From NCBI GenBank assembly GCA_029212365.1, contig JARGOC010000007.1, forward strand, positions 1-64,000: 64,000 nucleotides of DNA, written 5' to 3'. The translations under genes were made by a program, and so were the position numbers. The stretch is from Roseovarius sp. GTDB taxonomy: Bacteria > Pseudomonadota > Alphaproteobacteria > Rhodobacterales > Rhodobacteraceae. Shown here in pieces: positions 53,678 to 63,404 of this stretch; positions within the stretch are counted from its first letter, which is position 1, and the number at the start of each line of letters is the position of its first letter. Below the pieces are notes generated by a model. The model saw only the letters and a list, made by a program, of their open reading frames with translations, did no database searches and was not told the DNA's origin.

Positions 53678-54007
53678 TCAGTTCAACTGGAAGTGCAGCG
53701 GATAGATGCCATCATCAAAAGGACCAAACAAATCTGGAATATCAGGGTGGTCCACAGGCTCACCGGAATAGTCCACAACAAGGTTCTGTTCGCTCACATA
53801 GGCGACGTAATAGCTCTGGTCGTTTTCAGCCAGCAGATGATAAAACGGCTGCTCTTTTTCGGGACGGCTTTCTTCGGGAATGGCATCATACCATTCTTCC
53901 GTATTTGAAAACTCAGGATCCACGTCAAAGACCACACCCCGAAAGGGATGTTTCTTGTGACGGACCACCTGGCCCAAATGATACTTGGCACGCGTTTTTA
54001 ACATCAT
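53678..54007 (-). CDS. hspQ: Heat shock protein HspQ (hemimethylated DNA-binding YccV-like)
   Basis: The 109-aa protein matches the YccV/HspQ family: KYHLGQVVRHKKHPFRGVVF, DVDPEFSNTEEWYDAIPEES, PFYHLLAENDQSYYVAYVSE. It acts on proteolysis and DnaA-related control in enterobacteria; the role here is by homology. GAGGGG lies upstream of the ATG at 54007 (a second ATG follows immediately). Confidence 0.93.
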   Translation of the reverse strand: MMLKTRAKYHLGQVVRHKKHPFRGVVFDVDPEFSNTEEWYDAIPEESRPEKEQPFYHLLAENDQSYYVAYVSEQNLVVDYSGEPVDHPDIPDLFGPFDDGIYPLHFQLN

Positions 54008-54235
54008 TGAATCAGCCCCTCGAACCGCACATTAAACTTTTCGAGCAGGGTTTGTCCATTTCTCAGAGGCTATTTTCACGGAAACAGACTGTGGAAAATG
54101 CCATGACAGCCCATAAGCTTCGAGTATTGAGCTAATTCCTTCACAATTTGTTAATCCTTGGCCTAACAACTGAGTTTTTCATTCCCCGCCGACGGCCTTT
54201 GCGGTAAACTGTGGAAAAAAGAAAGCGAGAGGCAG

Positions 54236-54823
54236 ATGAGCAGAACTCTTCGCGCAATAATGGTACTGCTGCTGGTGGCATCCTGCGGTGGGCGGGGCAG
54301 CAATGGCCCCGCGCCCAGCATGTTGGATGACGCCTGCGCAATCCTGCGCGCCAACCCCGAATACCGACGTGCGTTCAAAACAACTGAGCGCCGCTGGGGT
54401 GTGCCCATGCATGTGCAGATGGCCACAATCCACCAGGAGAGCAAATTTGACGGCGATGCCCGCACGCCCTTTCGCTATACGCTTGGGGTGATCCCCATGG
54501 GTCGGCAATCTTCGGCCTTTGGTTTTAGTCAGGCATTGGATGGCACCTGGAAAGAATACCAGAAAGACACAGGTCGTCGTAGCGCCCGGCGCAACAACAT
54601 TCGTGACGCAACCGATTTCATGGGGTGGTACATGGATGGCACAAAGGATCGGTTGGGCATCTCAATGAGCGATGCACGCAATCAATACCTGGCCTATCAC
54701 GAAGGGCGCACAGGCTATTCGCGCGGCTCCTATAAGCGCAAGCCATGGCTGGTGAATGTGGCTGGCAAAGTGCAGGCGCGCTCACAAATGTATCAAGGCC
54801 AGCTGCGGCGCTGCCGACGTTAA
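54236..54823 (+). CDS. Lipoprotein with lytic-transglycosylase-like (SLT) domain
   Basis: The 195-aa predicted lipoprotein has lipobox LLVASC (Cys17) after a short signal. The SLT-like part shows VPMHVQMATIHQESKFDGDA with Glu68 as the probable catalytic residue, then GFSQALDGTWKEYQKDTG and YLAYHEGRTGYSRGSY. It should cleave peptidoglycan at the outer membrane side. Convergent with lolA across a stem-loop. Confidence 0.88.
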   Translation: MSRTLRAIMVLLLVASCGGRGSNGPAPSMLDDACAILRANPEYRRAFKTTERRWGVPMHVQMATIHQESKFDGDARTPFRYTLGVIPMGRQSSAFGFSQALDGTWKEYQKDTGRRSARRNNIRDATDFMGWYMDGTKDRLGISMSDARNQYLAYHEGRTGYSRGSYKRKPWLVNVAGKVQARSQMYQGQLRRCRR

Positions 54824-54830
54824 GGTGTAG

Positions 54831-54849
54831 GGTGGGTTTTCAACCCACC
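54831..54849. terminator. Stem-loop between convergent SLT-like and lolA genes
   Basis: GGTGGGTT (54831-54838) pairs with AACCCACC (54842-54849) over a 3-nt loop in the 31-nt gap between the two stop codons. Only a short T-run follows, so termination strength is uncertain, but the position suits a shared bidirectional terminator. Confidence 0.6.
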
Positions 54850-54854
54850 TTCCA

Positions 54855-55463
54855 TCATTCCCGTGCCGATCCGGCGCCTTTTCCGGGGATCTCAAAGTTG
54901 ATGTCCGCAATACGCACACCCTTTGACAATTCACCCAGGATCACAGTTGTATGATTGCCGGAATCATCGTTGATCACCCATTGGCGCAGCTCAACCGGAT
55001 TGGCGGTGAACACCAAGTCGATATTGCCGTATTCCGGATGCTCGGGGTCTTGCGCACGGATGGTGGTGGTGGCCCCGTCCGAGGAATGCCCGGTCACCAT
55101 CTTCTCGCGCGCCAGATTTACATTCCGCGCCAGAATGATCTTTAGCGGCGTGCGGTGCAGTGGATAGGCCTCAGGACCGATGTTCGATTTGGGGTCGATG
55201 ATCCCCACCGTATCACCGTCGGCCACCACCAGTGTCTTGTTTGGCGGATTATATTCAAACCGCACCCGTCCGGGGCGTTTGATAAAAATCTGCCCGGTGC
55301 TGATTGTACCATCATCATTGATCTGGGTGAATTCGCCTGTGGCGGTCTTCATCCCGTTCAAATAGTTTGAAATGGCAGCCAACGAAAGTTTCTCGGCCGA
55401 GGCCGGAGCCGCCAGCGCGACTGCTGTGATCGTGGCGGCGGCGAATGTATGTATGCGTGTCAT
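54855..55463 (-). CDS. lolA: Outer-membrane lipoprotein carrier LolA
   Basis: The 202-aa periplasmic protein has a signal peptide ending ASA (about 1-23). LolA features are EFTQINDDGTISTGQIFIKR, PGRVRFEYNPPNKTLVVADG and DIDLVF-like NIDLVFTANPVELRQWVIND. It ferries lipoproteins from LolCDE to the outer membrane. It lies 104 nt behind ftsK, a linkage usual in alphaproteobacteria. Confidence 0.93.
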   Translation of the reverse strand: MTRIHTFAAATITAVALAAPASAEKLSLAAISNYLNGMKTATGEFTQINDDGTISTGQIFIKRPGRVRFEYNPPNKTLVVADGDTVGIIDPKSNIGPEAYPLHRTPLKIILARNVNLAREKMVTGHSSDGATTTIRAQDPEHPEYGNIDLVFTANPVELRQWVINDDSGNHTTVILGELSKGVRIADINFEIPGKGAGSARE

Positions 55464-55567
55464 GTGTTTAACCTAAGTTCGAAGCCGGGGGATTTCACCC
55501 CCCTATTGTGCGGGAAACCTGCCCGACTTCTCCCCGTTAAGCGATAACACGCCGCTGCCAGGCGCTA

Positions 55568-58468
55568 TCAATTCTGCTCGGGCACCAAAATCTCGCGTTT
55601 GCCAACGTGATTGGCTGGCGAAACAATGCCTTCATCCTCCATCTGCTCAACCAGTCGTGCGGCTTTGTTATAGCCGATCGCCAGTTTGCGCTGAATATAG
55701 GACGTAGAGCATTTGCGATCCGTAATGGCGATTTGCACAGCCGTATCATAAAGCGCATCTTCACCTTCGGTGTTGCCGCCTGTGTTCAGCCCAAGAACCG
55801 CGTCGATGCCGCTGGCCTTGTCGTCCTGAGGGCCGTCCACCACGCCGCTCAGATAGACCGGCGGGCCATAGGCCTTGAGGTTATTCACGACTTCTTCAAC
55901 TTCTTCATCGCTCACAAAGGGACCATGACAGCGGGTGATTTTCCCGCCACCGGCCATATAAAGCATGTCGCCCATGCCCAGCAATTGCTCGGCGCCCATT
56001 TCACCCAGGATCGTGCGGCTGTCGATTTTCGACGTCACCTGAAAAGAAATCCGCGTGGGGAAGTTGGCCTTGATAGTGCCGGTAATCACATCCACCGAGG
56101 GGCGCTGTGTGGCCATGATCAGATGAATGCCCGACGCCCGCGCCATCTGCGCAAGACGCTGAATGCAGGCTTCGATTTCCTTGCCCGCCACCATCATCAG
56201 ATCGGCCATCTCATCGACGATCACAACGATATAGGGCATTTTTTCGGGTTGGATTTCTTCGGTTTCAAACACTGGCTCACCGGTGTCATCATCAAATCCG
56301 GTCTGAACTGTACGGCTGAACATTTCGTTCTTGGACAGGGCCTCGGCCACACGACCATTATAGCCGTCAATGTTGCGCACGCCCATTTTGGACATCTTGC
56401 GATAGCGCTCTTCCATCTCGCCCACGACCCATTTCAGGGCGACAACCGCCTTTTTGGGGTCGGTCACAACCGGGCTAAGCAGGTGCGGGATACCATCATA
56501 AACGCTGAGTTCCAGCATCTTGGGGTCAATCATGATCAACCGGCAATCAGCTGGTGTCAGCTTGTACAGCAGGCTCAGGATCATCGTGTTGATCGCCACG
56601 GATTTACCTGATCCGGTGGTCCCCGCAATCAGCAAATGCGGCATCTTGGCAAGAGAAGAAACAATCGGATCACCACCGATATCCTTGCCCAGCGCAAGGG
56701 GCAGTTTCATGTTGCTGTCCCCAAAATCACGCGTGCTCAGCAGTTCACGCAGGGCGACCATCTCGCGGTTTTCATTGGGCAGTTCAATCCCAATCACCGA
56801 GCGGCCAGGCACCGTAGACACCCGTGCCGAAAGTGCCGACATGGAGCGCGCAATATCATCGGCCAGGCCAATGACACGGCTGGCCTTCAAACCCGGCGCG
56901 GGCTCAAGTTCGTACATGGTGACAACAGGGCCGGGGCGTACGCTGACAATCTCGCCCCGGACGCCATAATCATCCAGAACGTTTTCCAGCATCCGGGCGT
57001 TTTCTTCCAAGGCTTCATCACTCAGGTGATGACGCTGAACATTCACCGGATTGGACAACAAGTTCAGCGGTGGCAGCTCATATTCAATCTGCGAGCGCTC
57101 ATCAAATTGCAGGGCGGGTTGCGCCTCGGCTTTGGCCTGTTGCGATGGTTGCGGCGCTTTTTTGGGCGGGTGCTGCACCACTTTGCGCGGCTCAACCACG
57201 GGAATGCGCATAGCTTCGGGCTGGGGCACCTGAGGCGCGGGATCAGCCAGCAATTCTTCCAGCGGATCATCCTTGATCGGGGCTGCCGTCATAGGCGGCT
57301 CAGGGGGAAGGCCTATTTGCATTGAGGTCATCGGCGGCTCGGCAGGCAGATCGCCGGGTGCTGTGTTCAACAACAGCGGGTCAGGCCCGCGCCCACGCCC
57401 TTTGGTCAATGGCGCGACAGAGTCGATCTGCACCTTGGGGTTTTGGCGCACGCGGGTTTTGATGACATTGGCGATGCGTTCTTTAATGCGCTCTTCACCG
57501 GGCGCTTCGGCATCCAACGTCTCCACGACCGGCAATTCGGGTTCGGGCATCGGATCAGCCTTGCGGATCAGCGACGGCATCAGTGACAGCAATCCGCCTG
57601 TTTTCTCTGGTTCTGGCGTTTCGATCACGTCTTCTGTTGGTGTGCCATCCGTATGTACCGGAGGCTCTGCATAGCGCATCACGCGGGGCTGCGGCGGGAC
57701 AATAGCCGCCTCAGTTGCATGTTCAACGGTGCGCATTTCGGCCTCTTCAGCACGCAGTGCGCGGCGTTCCTCGTTGCGCGCTTTCAGCGATTGCGCGGCC
57801 AAAGCAGCACCCGAGGCCCCACGTCCAAGCAGGTTCATCAATGTGGCATAGGTCATGATCACCCCCACAATGAGGAACCGCGCCATACGCGCCAGTTCAA
57901 CACGGGTGAAGCCCAGAACAAAGGCCCCCAGCACCAGCATGAGAACAGCCAGAACAACAGAAACCAGTTTCAACCCAAGTGTGGCGCTGATCGGCAGAAC
58001 GCCCAATACCATGCCAAATACCGTGTCGCCAAACATGCCACCAAAGCTGAAGCTGTGAATCGCAGACCATTGCGGCCCCGGAGGAAGCGACGAGGCATAA
58101 AGCGACAGAACAGCCACCCAAATAGGGGCAAAAATCAAAGAGCCAACGGCGCGGTCTTCGCCCTTGTGCAAGGCAAATCGCACGCCCCAGACACCCAGCA
58201 ATATCGCCAGACCCCAGGCGCCCCAGCCAACAATCATAAAGAGGGGTGCAGCCAGAGCAGCGCCCGTGGCCCCCATCCAATTGTGCACCGGAGCATCTGT
58301 GGCAGACATCCAGCTGGGATCGCTTGGGTGATAAGAGGCAATCATCGCCATCGCCATGGCCGCCACCACGATCAGCGCAAGCCCCAGCAATTCTTTGCCT
58401 CGCTTTTCAATGGCCTCAGCCATGTTGCTGTCCAGTAGCGGATCACGGCCGCGTGTTTGATATGCCAT
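55568..58468 (-). CDS. ftsK: DNA translocase FtsK
   Basis: The 966-aa septal DNA pump coordinates chromosome segregation with division. It has four N-terminal membrane segments (about 25-215), a Pro-rich linker (to about 450), the RecA-like motor with Walker [14 protein letters not shown] near 618 and Walker [14 protein letters not shown], and a C-terminal winged-helix gamma domain ([20 protein letters not shown]) for KOPS reading. Length fits alphaproteobacterial FtsK. It lies 17 nt behind the aminotransferase. Confidence 0.96.
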   Translation of the reverse strand: MAYQTRGRDPLLDSNMAEAIEKRGKELLGLALIVVAAMAMAMIASYHPSDPSWMSATDAPVHNWMGATGAALAAPLFMIVGWGAWGLAILLGVWGVRFALHKGEDRAVGSLIFAPIWVAVLSLYASSLPPGPQWSAIHSFSFGGMFGDTVFGMVLGVLPISATLGLKLVSVVLAVLMLVLGAFVLGFTRVELARMARFLIVGVIMTYATLMNLLGRGASGAALAAQSLKARNEERRALRAEEAEMRTVEHATEAAIVPPQPRVMRYAEPPVHTDGTPTEDVIETPEPEKTGGLLSLMPSLIRKADPMPEPELPVVETLDAEAPGEERIKERIANVIKTRVRQNPKVQIDSVAPLTKGRGRGPDPLLLNTAPGDLPAEPPMTSMQIGLPPEPPMTAAPIKDDPLEELLADPAPQVPQPEAMRIPVVEPRKVVQHPPKKAPQPSQQAKAEAQPALQFDERSQIEYELPPLNLLSNPVNVQRHHLSDEALEENARMLENVLDDYGVRGEIVSVRPGPVVTMYELEPAPGLKASRVIGLADDIARSMSALSARVSTVPGRSVIGIELPNENREMVALRELLSTRDFGDSNMKLPLALGKDIGGDPIVSSLAKMPHLLIAGTTGSGKSVAINTMILSLLYKLTPADCRLIMIDPKMLELSVYDGIPHLLSPVVTDPKKAVVALKWVVGEMEERYRKMSKMGVRNIDGYNGRVAEALSKNEMFSRTVQTGFDDDTGEPVFETEEIQPEKMPYIVVIVDEMADLMMVAGKEIEACIQRLAQMARASGIHLIMATQRPSVDVITGTIKANFPTRISFQVTSKIDSRTILGEMGAEQLLGMGDMLYMAGGGKITRCHGPFVSDEEVEEVVNNLKAYGPPVYLSGVVDGPQDDKASGIDAVLGLNTGGNTEGEDALYDTAVQIAITDRKCSTSYIQRKLAIGYNKAARLVEQMEDEGIVSPANHVGKREILVPEQN

Positions 58469-58485
58469 ATCGTCCCTCGTCCTCT

Positions 58486-59655
58486 TTAAGCGTACAGACA
58501 GTCGCGCAAACGGGTCAGCCCGCGCTCCATCTCTTTTGTTGGGGCCACCAGTGCGGCCCGGATGTAATTCTTGCCGGGGTTTTGACCGCCGACATCACTG
58601 CTCAGATAGGCGCCGGGCAACACCCGTACACCTGTTTCTTGCCACAGCTTCAATGCAGCGGCTTCGCCATCTTCCACCGGCAACCACAGGAAAAACCCGG
58701 CCCTAGGGCTGGTATAGCCCGGCAGGTTGCCCATGATTTGATCCGCGGCATTATATTTCTCAACGTACAAGCGGCGGTTTTCGACCACATGCTCTTCGTC
58801 GTTCCAGACGGACTCGGCTGCGTGTTGCAAAGGCATTGGCAAAGGCGCCCCGGCATAAGCGCGAAGCTGGCGCATGCGCTTGATGCTCTCTGGTCCACCG
58901 GCCACAAATCCACTGCGCAACCCAGGCAGGTTTGACCGTTTTGACAGGCTGTGAAACACCACAACCCGTTCCGGATCAGCGCCCATGTCGTGGGCCACCT
59001 GCAATGCGCCCACGGGGGCATCATCACGGTAGATTTCGGAATAGCATTCGTCGGCAAACACTTTGAAATCGTATTTTTCCGCCAGCCCAATCAGGTTTTG
59101 CCAATACTCGCGGCTGGCCACAGCGCCTTGCGGATTGCTGGGTGAGCACAAATAAGCCACTTGCGCAGCGTTCAACTGGTCCTCGGACAAATCCGAAAAA
59201 TCCGGCAAATATCCTGTCTCGCGCGAGGCGGGCACAAACACAGGTTGCGCCCCGACACTAAGTGCGGCCACCATGTAAACTTGGTAAAACGGGTTGGGCA
59301 TCAACACTTTGCATCCCGGTGTTTCAGGGCACAGTGCCATCATCGCATTGTACAACCCTTCGCGCGTGCCATTTACGGCCATCGCCTGTGTCGACGGGTC
59401 GAGCGTCACGCCATACCGCCGCTTCACCCAATCGCAGATCGCACCTAGCAGACCTGGCGTACCTTCGTTCACGGGATAGTTGGCAAATTCTGATGCATGA
59501 TCGGCAATCACGCCAGGAACCCATTCGGGAAAGGCATGTTTGGGCTCGCCAATGGTCATATGCATGATTTCGCCGCCGGGCGCGTGAGCGTCCAACAGGC
59601 TCCGCAAACGCGGAAACGCATAGGCCGGTAGGTTCGAAAACCGCTCGGGGAACAT
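58486..59655 (-). CDS. Class I/II PLP aminotransferase (DapC-like)
   Basis: The 389-aa fold-type I aminotransferase has the PLP Lys in [56 protein letters not shown] and [10 protein letters not shown]. It resembles succinyldiaminopimelate aminotransferases, so lysine/peptidoglycan precursor synthesis is possible. ATG at 59655 (a TTG precedes). It lies between amidase and ftsK, the conserved rhodobacteral order. Confidence 0.9.
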   Translation of the reverse strand: MFPERFSNLPAYAFPRLRSLLDAHAPGGEIMHMTIGEPKHAFPEWVPGVIADHASEFANYPVNEGTPGLLGAICDWVKRRYGVTLDPSTQAMAVNGTREGLYNAMMALCPETPGCKVLMPNPFYQVYMVAALSVGAQPVFVPASRETGYLPDFSDLSEDQLNAAQVAYLCSPSNPQGAVASREYWQNLIGLAEKYDFKVFADECYSEIYRDDAPVGALQVAHDMGADPERVVVFHSLSKRSNLPGLRSGFVAGGPESIKRMRQLRAYAGAPLPMPLQHAAESVWNDEEHVVENRRLYVEKYNAADQIMGNLPGYTSPRAGFFLWLPVEDGEAAALKLWQETGVRVLPGAYLSSDVGGQNPGKNYIRAALVAPTKEMERGLTRLRDCLYA

Positions 59656-59851
59656 CAATACTGCCTCGGTTTCGGGGTCGTTTGTCGCCCCGTTTCCCTG
59701 AATCTATCCAAATCGGCTGGTTTCGTCCAACAAAAACCGCCTCTCACCCGATGATTGTGGCCTTTTTATCAAACCGGGCTTTGGTGTTTCAAAAACACTC
59801 GTTTCCAAAGACTTACGCCAAGAAATTTGGTGTGTACCCCGTTGTTGCGCT

Positions 59852-61180
59852 TCAGCTCAGCGCGTTTTCTGCAGCACTGGCGACCCTCAGCAGGGCCTCT
59901 TCGCCAAAGGGCTTGCCACATAGCATGATCCCACAACCGGGCAGACCTGTGGGCAGGGATACCGCACTCAGCCCCATCAGATTGCCAACGCGCGTGTTGC
60001 GTAGCGCCAGCAGGTTTTCGGTCAGGTAATAGTTGTCATCACTCATCAATCGTGCCGCATTGGGCGCCAGGATGGGAGCCGTGGGCATGATCACCGCATC
60101 ATAGCCTGCAACGCGCTTATTCCATTGCGCTCGCAGATTATCCAGCAGTTGCCAGGCGGCGATATAATCTGCCGCTAAAAAATCTTTACCCGAGCGGAAC
60201 CGCTCTAGAATTGGCGCAAACATCTTGTCCGGATTGGCCTCGATCATATCGGCCCAGGTTCCGTAAGCCTCTGATGTGAATAGAATACCTGACAAAGGCA
60301 TTGCCTCGGCCACTTCGGGCGCATCCAGTTTTTCCACCACCGCTCCAGCGGCCTGCAACCGGTCTACGGCGCTGCGATACCCCGCCATTGGCGCATCACG
60401 CATGTCATCCATCACGACACTCTGCAATGCAGCAAGCCTCACCCCGTCCAAAGATGCACCGCGCAGATCCGCGGGTTTGCCACCTTCCAAAGCGGCCAGC
60501 ATCAGCGCGCAATCTTCGACTGAGCGCGACAACGGGCCGACCGTATCAAACCGCGCGCACAACGGGACAACCCCGTTCATAGACACGCGGCCGGATGTGG
60601 TTTTCAACCCCACCAGATCGTTCCAGGCGGATGGAATACGCACCGATCCGCCCGTATCCGACCCGATCCCGCAGGCCGCCAACCCAAAGGCCACGCTGGC
60701 CGCCGCCCCCGAGGATGACCCCCCCGGAACCGCATCAACGTCATTCACACACGGCGGTGTCGCGGTGCTGGGGTTCAAGCCCAGCCCGGAAAATGCCAAC
60801 TCGCTCATGTGGGTTTTGCCCAAGCACACCAACCCGGCCATCGTTGCGTTCCGCAGCACGGTGGCATCCTGGGTGGGCACGCGGCCTTTTAACAGGTTTG
60901 ATCCGGCCTCGGTTGCTGTGCCCGCACTGTCAAACAGGTCTTTCCAACTGATCGGCACACCATCCAAAGGGCTTAATCTTTGCCCCGCTTTGGCGCGTTC
61001 TGCCGCGGCTGTTGCTTCGGCCATGGCGCGCTCGGCTGTGATTGCTGAATAAATTCGATCGGTCTCGGGATGCGCCGTGATGGCATCCAGATAGGTCTGG
61101 GTCAGCGCCTTGGGATCAATCTCACCTGTTGCGATCCCGCGGCCCAAATCCGCCGCTGTCATGCTCAACCAATCCTGCAT
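59852..61180 (-). CDS. Amidase signature family protein
   Basis: The 442-aa hydrolase has the Ser-cisSer-Lys triad: Lys80 (VPISWKDLF), the cis-Ser in VPGGSSSGAAAS (about 152-163) and nucleophile Ser179 in GIGSDTGGSVRIPS. It cleaves an amide; the substrate is unknown, and GatA is unlikely because gatC/gatB are absent here. The ATG at 61180 has GGAGG upstream. Divergent from the UbiH-like gene across 91 bp. Confidence 0.92.
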   Translation of the reverse strand: MQDWLSMTAADLGRGIATGEIDPKALTQTYLDAITAHPETDRIYSAITAERAMAEATAAAERAKAGQRLSPLDGVPISWKDLFDSAGTATEAGSNLLKGRVPTQDATVLRNATMAGLVCLGKTHMSELAFSGLGLNPSTATPPCVNDVDAVPGGSSSGAAASVAFGLAACGIGSDTGGSVRIPSAWNDLVGLKTTSGRVSMNGVVPLCARFDTVGPLSRSVEDCALMLAALEGGKPADLRGASLDGVRLAALQSVVMDDMRDAPMAGYRSAVDRLQAAGAVVEKLDAPEVAEAMPLSGILFTSEAYGTWADMIEANPDKMFAPILERFRSGKDFLAADYIAAWQLLDNLRAQWNKRVAGYDAVIMPTAPILAPNAARLMSDDNYYLTENLLALRNTRVGNLMGLSAVSLPTGLPGCGIMLCGKPFGEEALLRVASAAENALS

Positions 61181-61271
61181 TTCCGTTCCCTCCCCCAATC
61201 ATGTGTCAAACCAGAGGGTAGCGGCGCAACAGCGCATGGACAATCCCACGCAGCACGCCATATTGAGAGCA

Positions 61272-62486
61272 ATGACACACGACAGCGACATATTAATCGT
61301 AGGTGGCGGGCTGAATGGCCCGGCATTGGCCTTGGCGTTGGCTCAGGCCGGCTTTCGCGTGACGGTGATTGATGCGCTGTCCGAAAAGGTCCGGAAAAAC
61401 GCGGCTTTTGATGGGCGTGCCTATGCGTTGGCGTTGGCGTCGGTTCGGCTGCTGCGAGCCATTGGTATTTGGGATCAGGTCTCGGATCAGGCACAGCCGA
61501 TGTTGGAGATTATGGTGTCCGACGGGCGCGCGGGCGAAGGGCCATCGCCCTTTTTTATGCATTTTGACCACGCCGAGATTGAAGAAGGCCCGATGGGCCA
61601 CATGCTGGAAGATCGCTATTTGCGACGCGCATTTCTTGCGGCCTTGGCGGCCACCCCCGGCATTACCCATATCTCAGGGGAAACGGTGATAAATCAGGCC
61701 ATTGGCCCTGACGGTGTTTCTGTTTCGCTGGCCTCGGGCAAGGTGTTGTCGGGTCGGTTGCTTGTCGGGTCGGATGGGCGCAGCTCAGGCACTGCCAAAC
61801 GTGCCGGCATCACGCGCACCGGATGGGGTTACGGGCAAACGGCCCTGGTAGCAGCCCTTGAACATGATTTACCTCACAATGGCATCGCACATCAGTTTTT
61901 CATGCCCAGCGGGCCTTTGGGCATTTTGCCGCTGCCGGGCAATGTCAGCTCGATTGTCTGGTCGGAAACAGATGCCACCGCCGCCGAGTTTTCTGCCCTG
62001 AGTGACACCGAATTCATGGATGTATTGCGCCCCCGCTTTGGCGATTTTCTGGGGGATATCCGGCTGCGTGGCAAACGGTTTAGTTATCCATTGGGCCTGA
62101 CCATCGCCAACAGTTTTGTGGGCGATCGTCTGGCGCTGATCGGCGATGCTGCGCATGGGTTGCACCCTTTGGCCGGGCAAGGGCTGAATGCCGGGCTGCG
62201 CGACGTGGGCGCGTTGGTGCAGGTGCTGTCTGAGGCCCGACAACGTGGTGAAGACATCGCAGCTGCCGACGTTTTGACGCGCTATCAACAATGGCGACGG
62301 TTCGATACCGCCACACTTGCTGTGGCGACAGATTTGACCAACAAATTGTTTTCAAACGATAACCCGCTCCTTCGCATTGGCCGGAATCTGGGCATGGGGG
62401 CCATCAACGCCCTGCCTGGCGTGCGGCGCGCCTTCATCCGCGAGGCGGCAGGTTTAACCGGGGAACTGCCAGCCCTGATGCGTTAG
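61272..62486 (+). CDS. UbiH/UbiF/COQ6-type FAD monooxygenase
   Basis: The 404-aa flavoprotein hydroxylase has DILIVGGGLNGPALALALAQ (FAD Rossmann, about 6-25), LLVGSDGRSSGTAK and RLALIGDAAHGLHPLAGQGL (FAD-binding GD motif). It should hydroxylate the ubiquinone ring. The frame is open about 160 nt upstream, but the ATG at 61272 puts the FAD motif at the N-terminus. Which ring position is not predictable. Confidence 0.92.
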   Translation: MTHDSDILIVGGGLNGPALALALAQAGFRVTVIDALSEKVRKNAAFDGRAYALALASVRLLRAIGIWDQVSDQAQPMLEIMVSDGRAGEGPSPFFMHFDHAEIEEGPMGHMLEDRYLRRAFLAALAATPGITHISGETVINQAIGPDGVSVSLASGKVLSGRLLVGSDGRSSGTAKRAGITRTGWGYGQTALVAALEHDLPHNGIAHQFFMPSGPLGILPLPGNVSSIVWSETDATAAEFSALSDTEFMDVLRPRFGDFLGDIRLRGKRFSYPLGLTIANSFVGDRLALIGDAAHGLHPLAGQGLNAGLRDVGALVQVLSEARQRGEDIAAADVLTRYQQWRRFDTATLAVATDLTNKLFSNDNPLLRIGRNLGMGAINALPGVRRAFIREAAGLTGELPALMR

Positions 62487-62532
62487 CTTTGTCGCTGTCC
62501 CCGGTATCGGCACATTCAAATGTACCCCATCC

Positions 62533-62555
62533 CATCTTCTTGCTAAAAATATCCC
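62533..62555 (-). repeat. Dispersed extragenic repeat, copy 2
   Basis: On the minus strand this begins GGGATATTTTT and ends GCAAGAAGATG, matching 32649-32671 at 19 of 23 positions. A C/G-rich stretch (CCTCCGGCGG) precedes it, as in copy 1. Confidence 0.5.
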
Positions 62556-62621
62556 CGCCGGAGGCACCCCGGCCCTCGATAACAAACATTGTCGTTCCAA
62601 TTTGTAACGCGCGTCCCTTGC

Positions 62622-62807
62622 TCATCTCATGGCCTGACGTTGAAACAGGTTTGGTTGCTCAACCACATCAAATTCATCAACGCCCCAGGTGTAGGACGCA
62701 TCGCTGGCCCTCAATCCTTGCGCAATCGGATCACCGGGACGAATGGCACGCAAAGTGGCAGCATTTATGTCTGATTTGGCGGGGGACGGTTGTTGAAAAG
62801 AGAACAT
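62622..62807 (-). CDS. Possible small hypothetical protein
   Basis: The 61-aa frame (MFSFQQPSPAKSDINAATLR) has TAGGA 7-8 nt before the ATG at 62807 and ends IVEQPNLF-like with a basic tail. It is hydrophilic, with no motif I recognise. An ATG 6 nt upstream is also in frame. Support is only the ribosome binding site and the open frame, so it could be chance. Confidence 0.3.
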   Translation of the reverse strand: MFSFQQPSPAKSDINAATLRAIRPGDPIAQGLRASDASYTWGVDEFDVVEQPNLFQRQAMR

Positions 62808-62852
62808 GTTCATTCCTAAGGTCGCTTACTCCCTCAGGGTGGCAGATCGCCG

Positions 62853-63404
62853 TTAATCGCGGGTAAACAGCCGTATCATCGTGTCACCATAACGCCGTTC
62901 GTCCAGCAGTTTCAGGCCTTGGGGCGCGATCACAGGTTTGCTCTCCTCCCAGACGATCAGCGCATCTTGGGCAATCCAGCCGCCCTGCAACGCCGTTGCC
63001 AGCGCGGCTTCGCCCATGGATTTGCCATATGGCGGGTCCAGAAAGATCAGATCATAGGGCGCTTGCGGATTGTCACTCATTCGGCGCACATCGCGAGACA
63101 GCACCTGAACCTGCCCTTCGACACCGCATAACGCGATGTTATTGTTCAGAAGTTTAAGAGAGGCGCGACCTGATTCAACAAAGCAAGCCTGCGCCGCGCC
63201 GCGTGACAGCGCCTCCAGCCCCAAGGCACCGGTGCCGGCAAACATGTCCAGAACACGCGCATCTTGCAGATCAATACGGCTGCCAAGAATATTGAACAGG
63301 CTTTCGCGCACCCGGTCGGCTGTGGGGCGCAGATGTGCGGCAGCGTCCCCCTTGCCCACCTCGCTGAGCCGCCGCCCACGGAAACTGCCGCCAATGATCC
63401 TCAT
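62853..63404 (-). CDS. rsmD: 16S rRNA (guanine(966)-N(2))-methyltransferase RsmD
   Basis: The 183-aa SAM-dependent methyltransferase has MRIIGGSFRGRRL at the N-terminus, the RPTADRVRESLFNILGSR box, VLDMFAGTGALGLEALSRGA (SAM site) and the catalytic LIFLDPPYGKSM. It methylates G966 of 16S rRNA. Its ATG overlaps the stop of the upstream FAD oxidoreductase as ATGA (63401-63404). Confidence 0.95.
   Translation of the reverse strand: MRIIGGSFRGRRLSEVGKGDAAAHLRPTADRVRESLFNILGSRIDLQDARVLDMFAGTGALGLEALSRGAAQACFVESGRASLKLLNNNIALCGVEGQVQVLSRDVRRMSDNPQAPYDLIFLDPPYGKSMGEAALATALQGGWIAQDALIVWEESKPVIAPQGLKLLDERRYGDTMIRLFTRD

Larger units (their letters stand above)
62487..62852. other. 366-bp gap with a possible small gene and an extragenic repeat
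   Basis: Between the UbiH-like gene and rsmD. It holds one dispersed repeat copy (62533-62555) and one plausible small minus-strand ORF (62622-62807). I see no terminator or RNA gene. Longer plus-strand reading frames here look like chance. Confidence 0.5.

Noticed and set aside
54140..54180. CtrA-like TTAA-N7-TTAAC site before the SLT-like lipoprotein
   Set aside because: TTAA is present but the second half is shifted and mismatched.
62489..62866. Plus-strand frame in the gap before rsmD
   Set aside because: It crosses the extragenic repeat and the rsmD 3' end and shows no motif or ribosome binding site.
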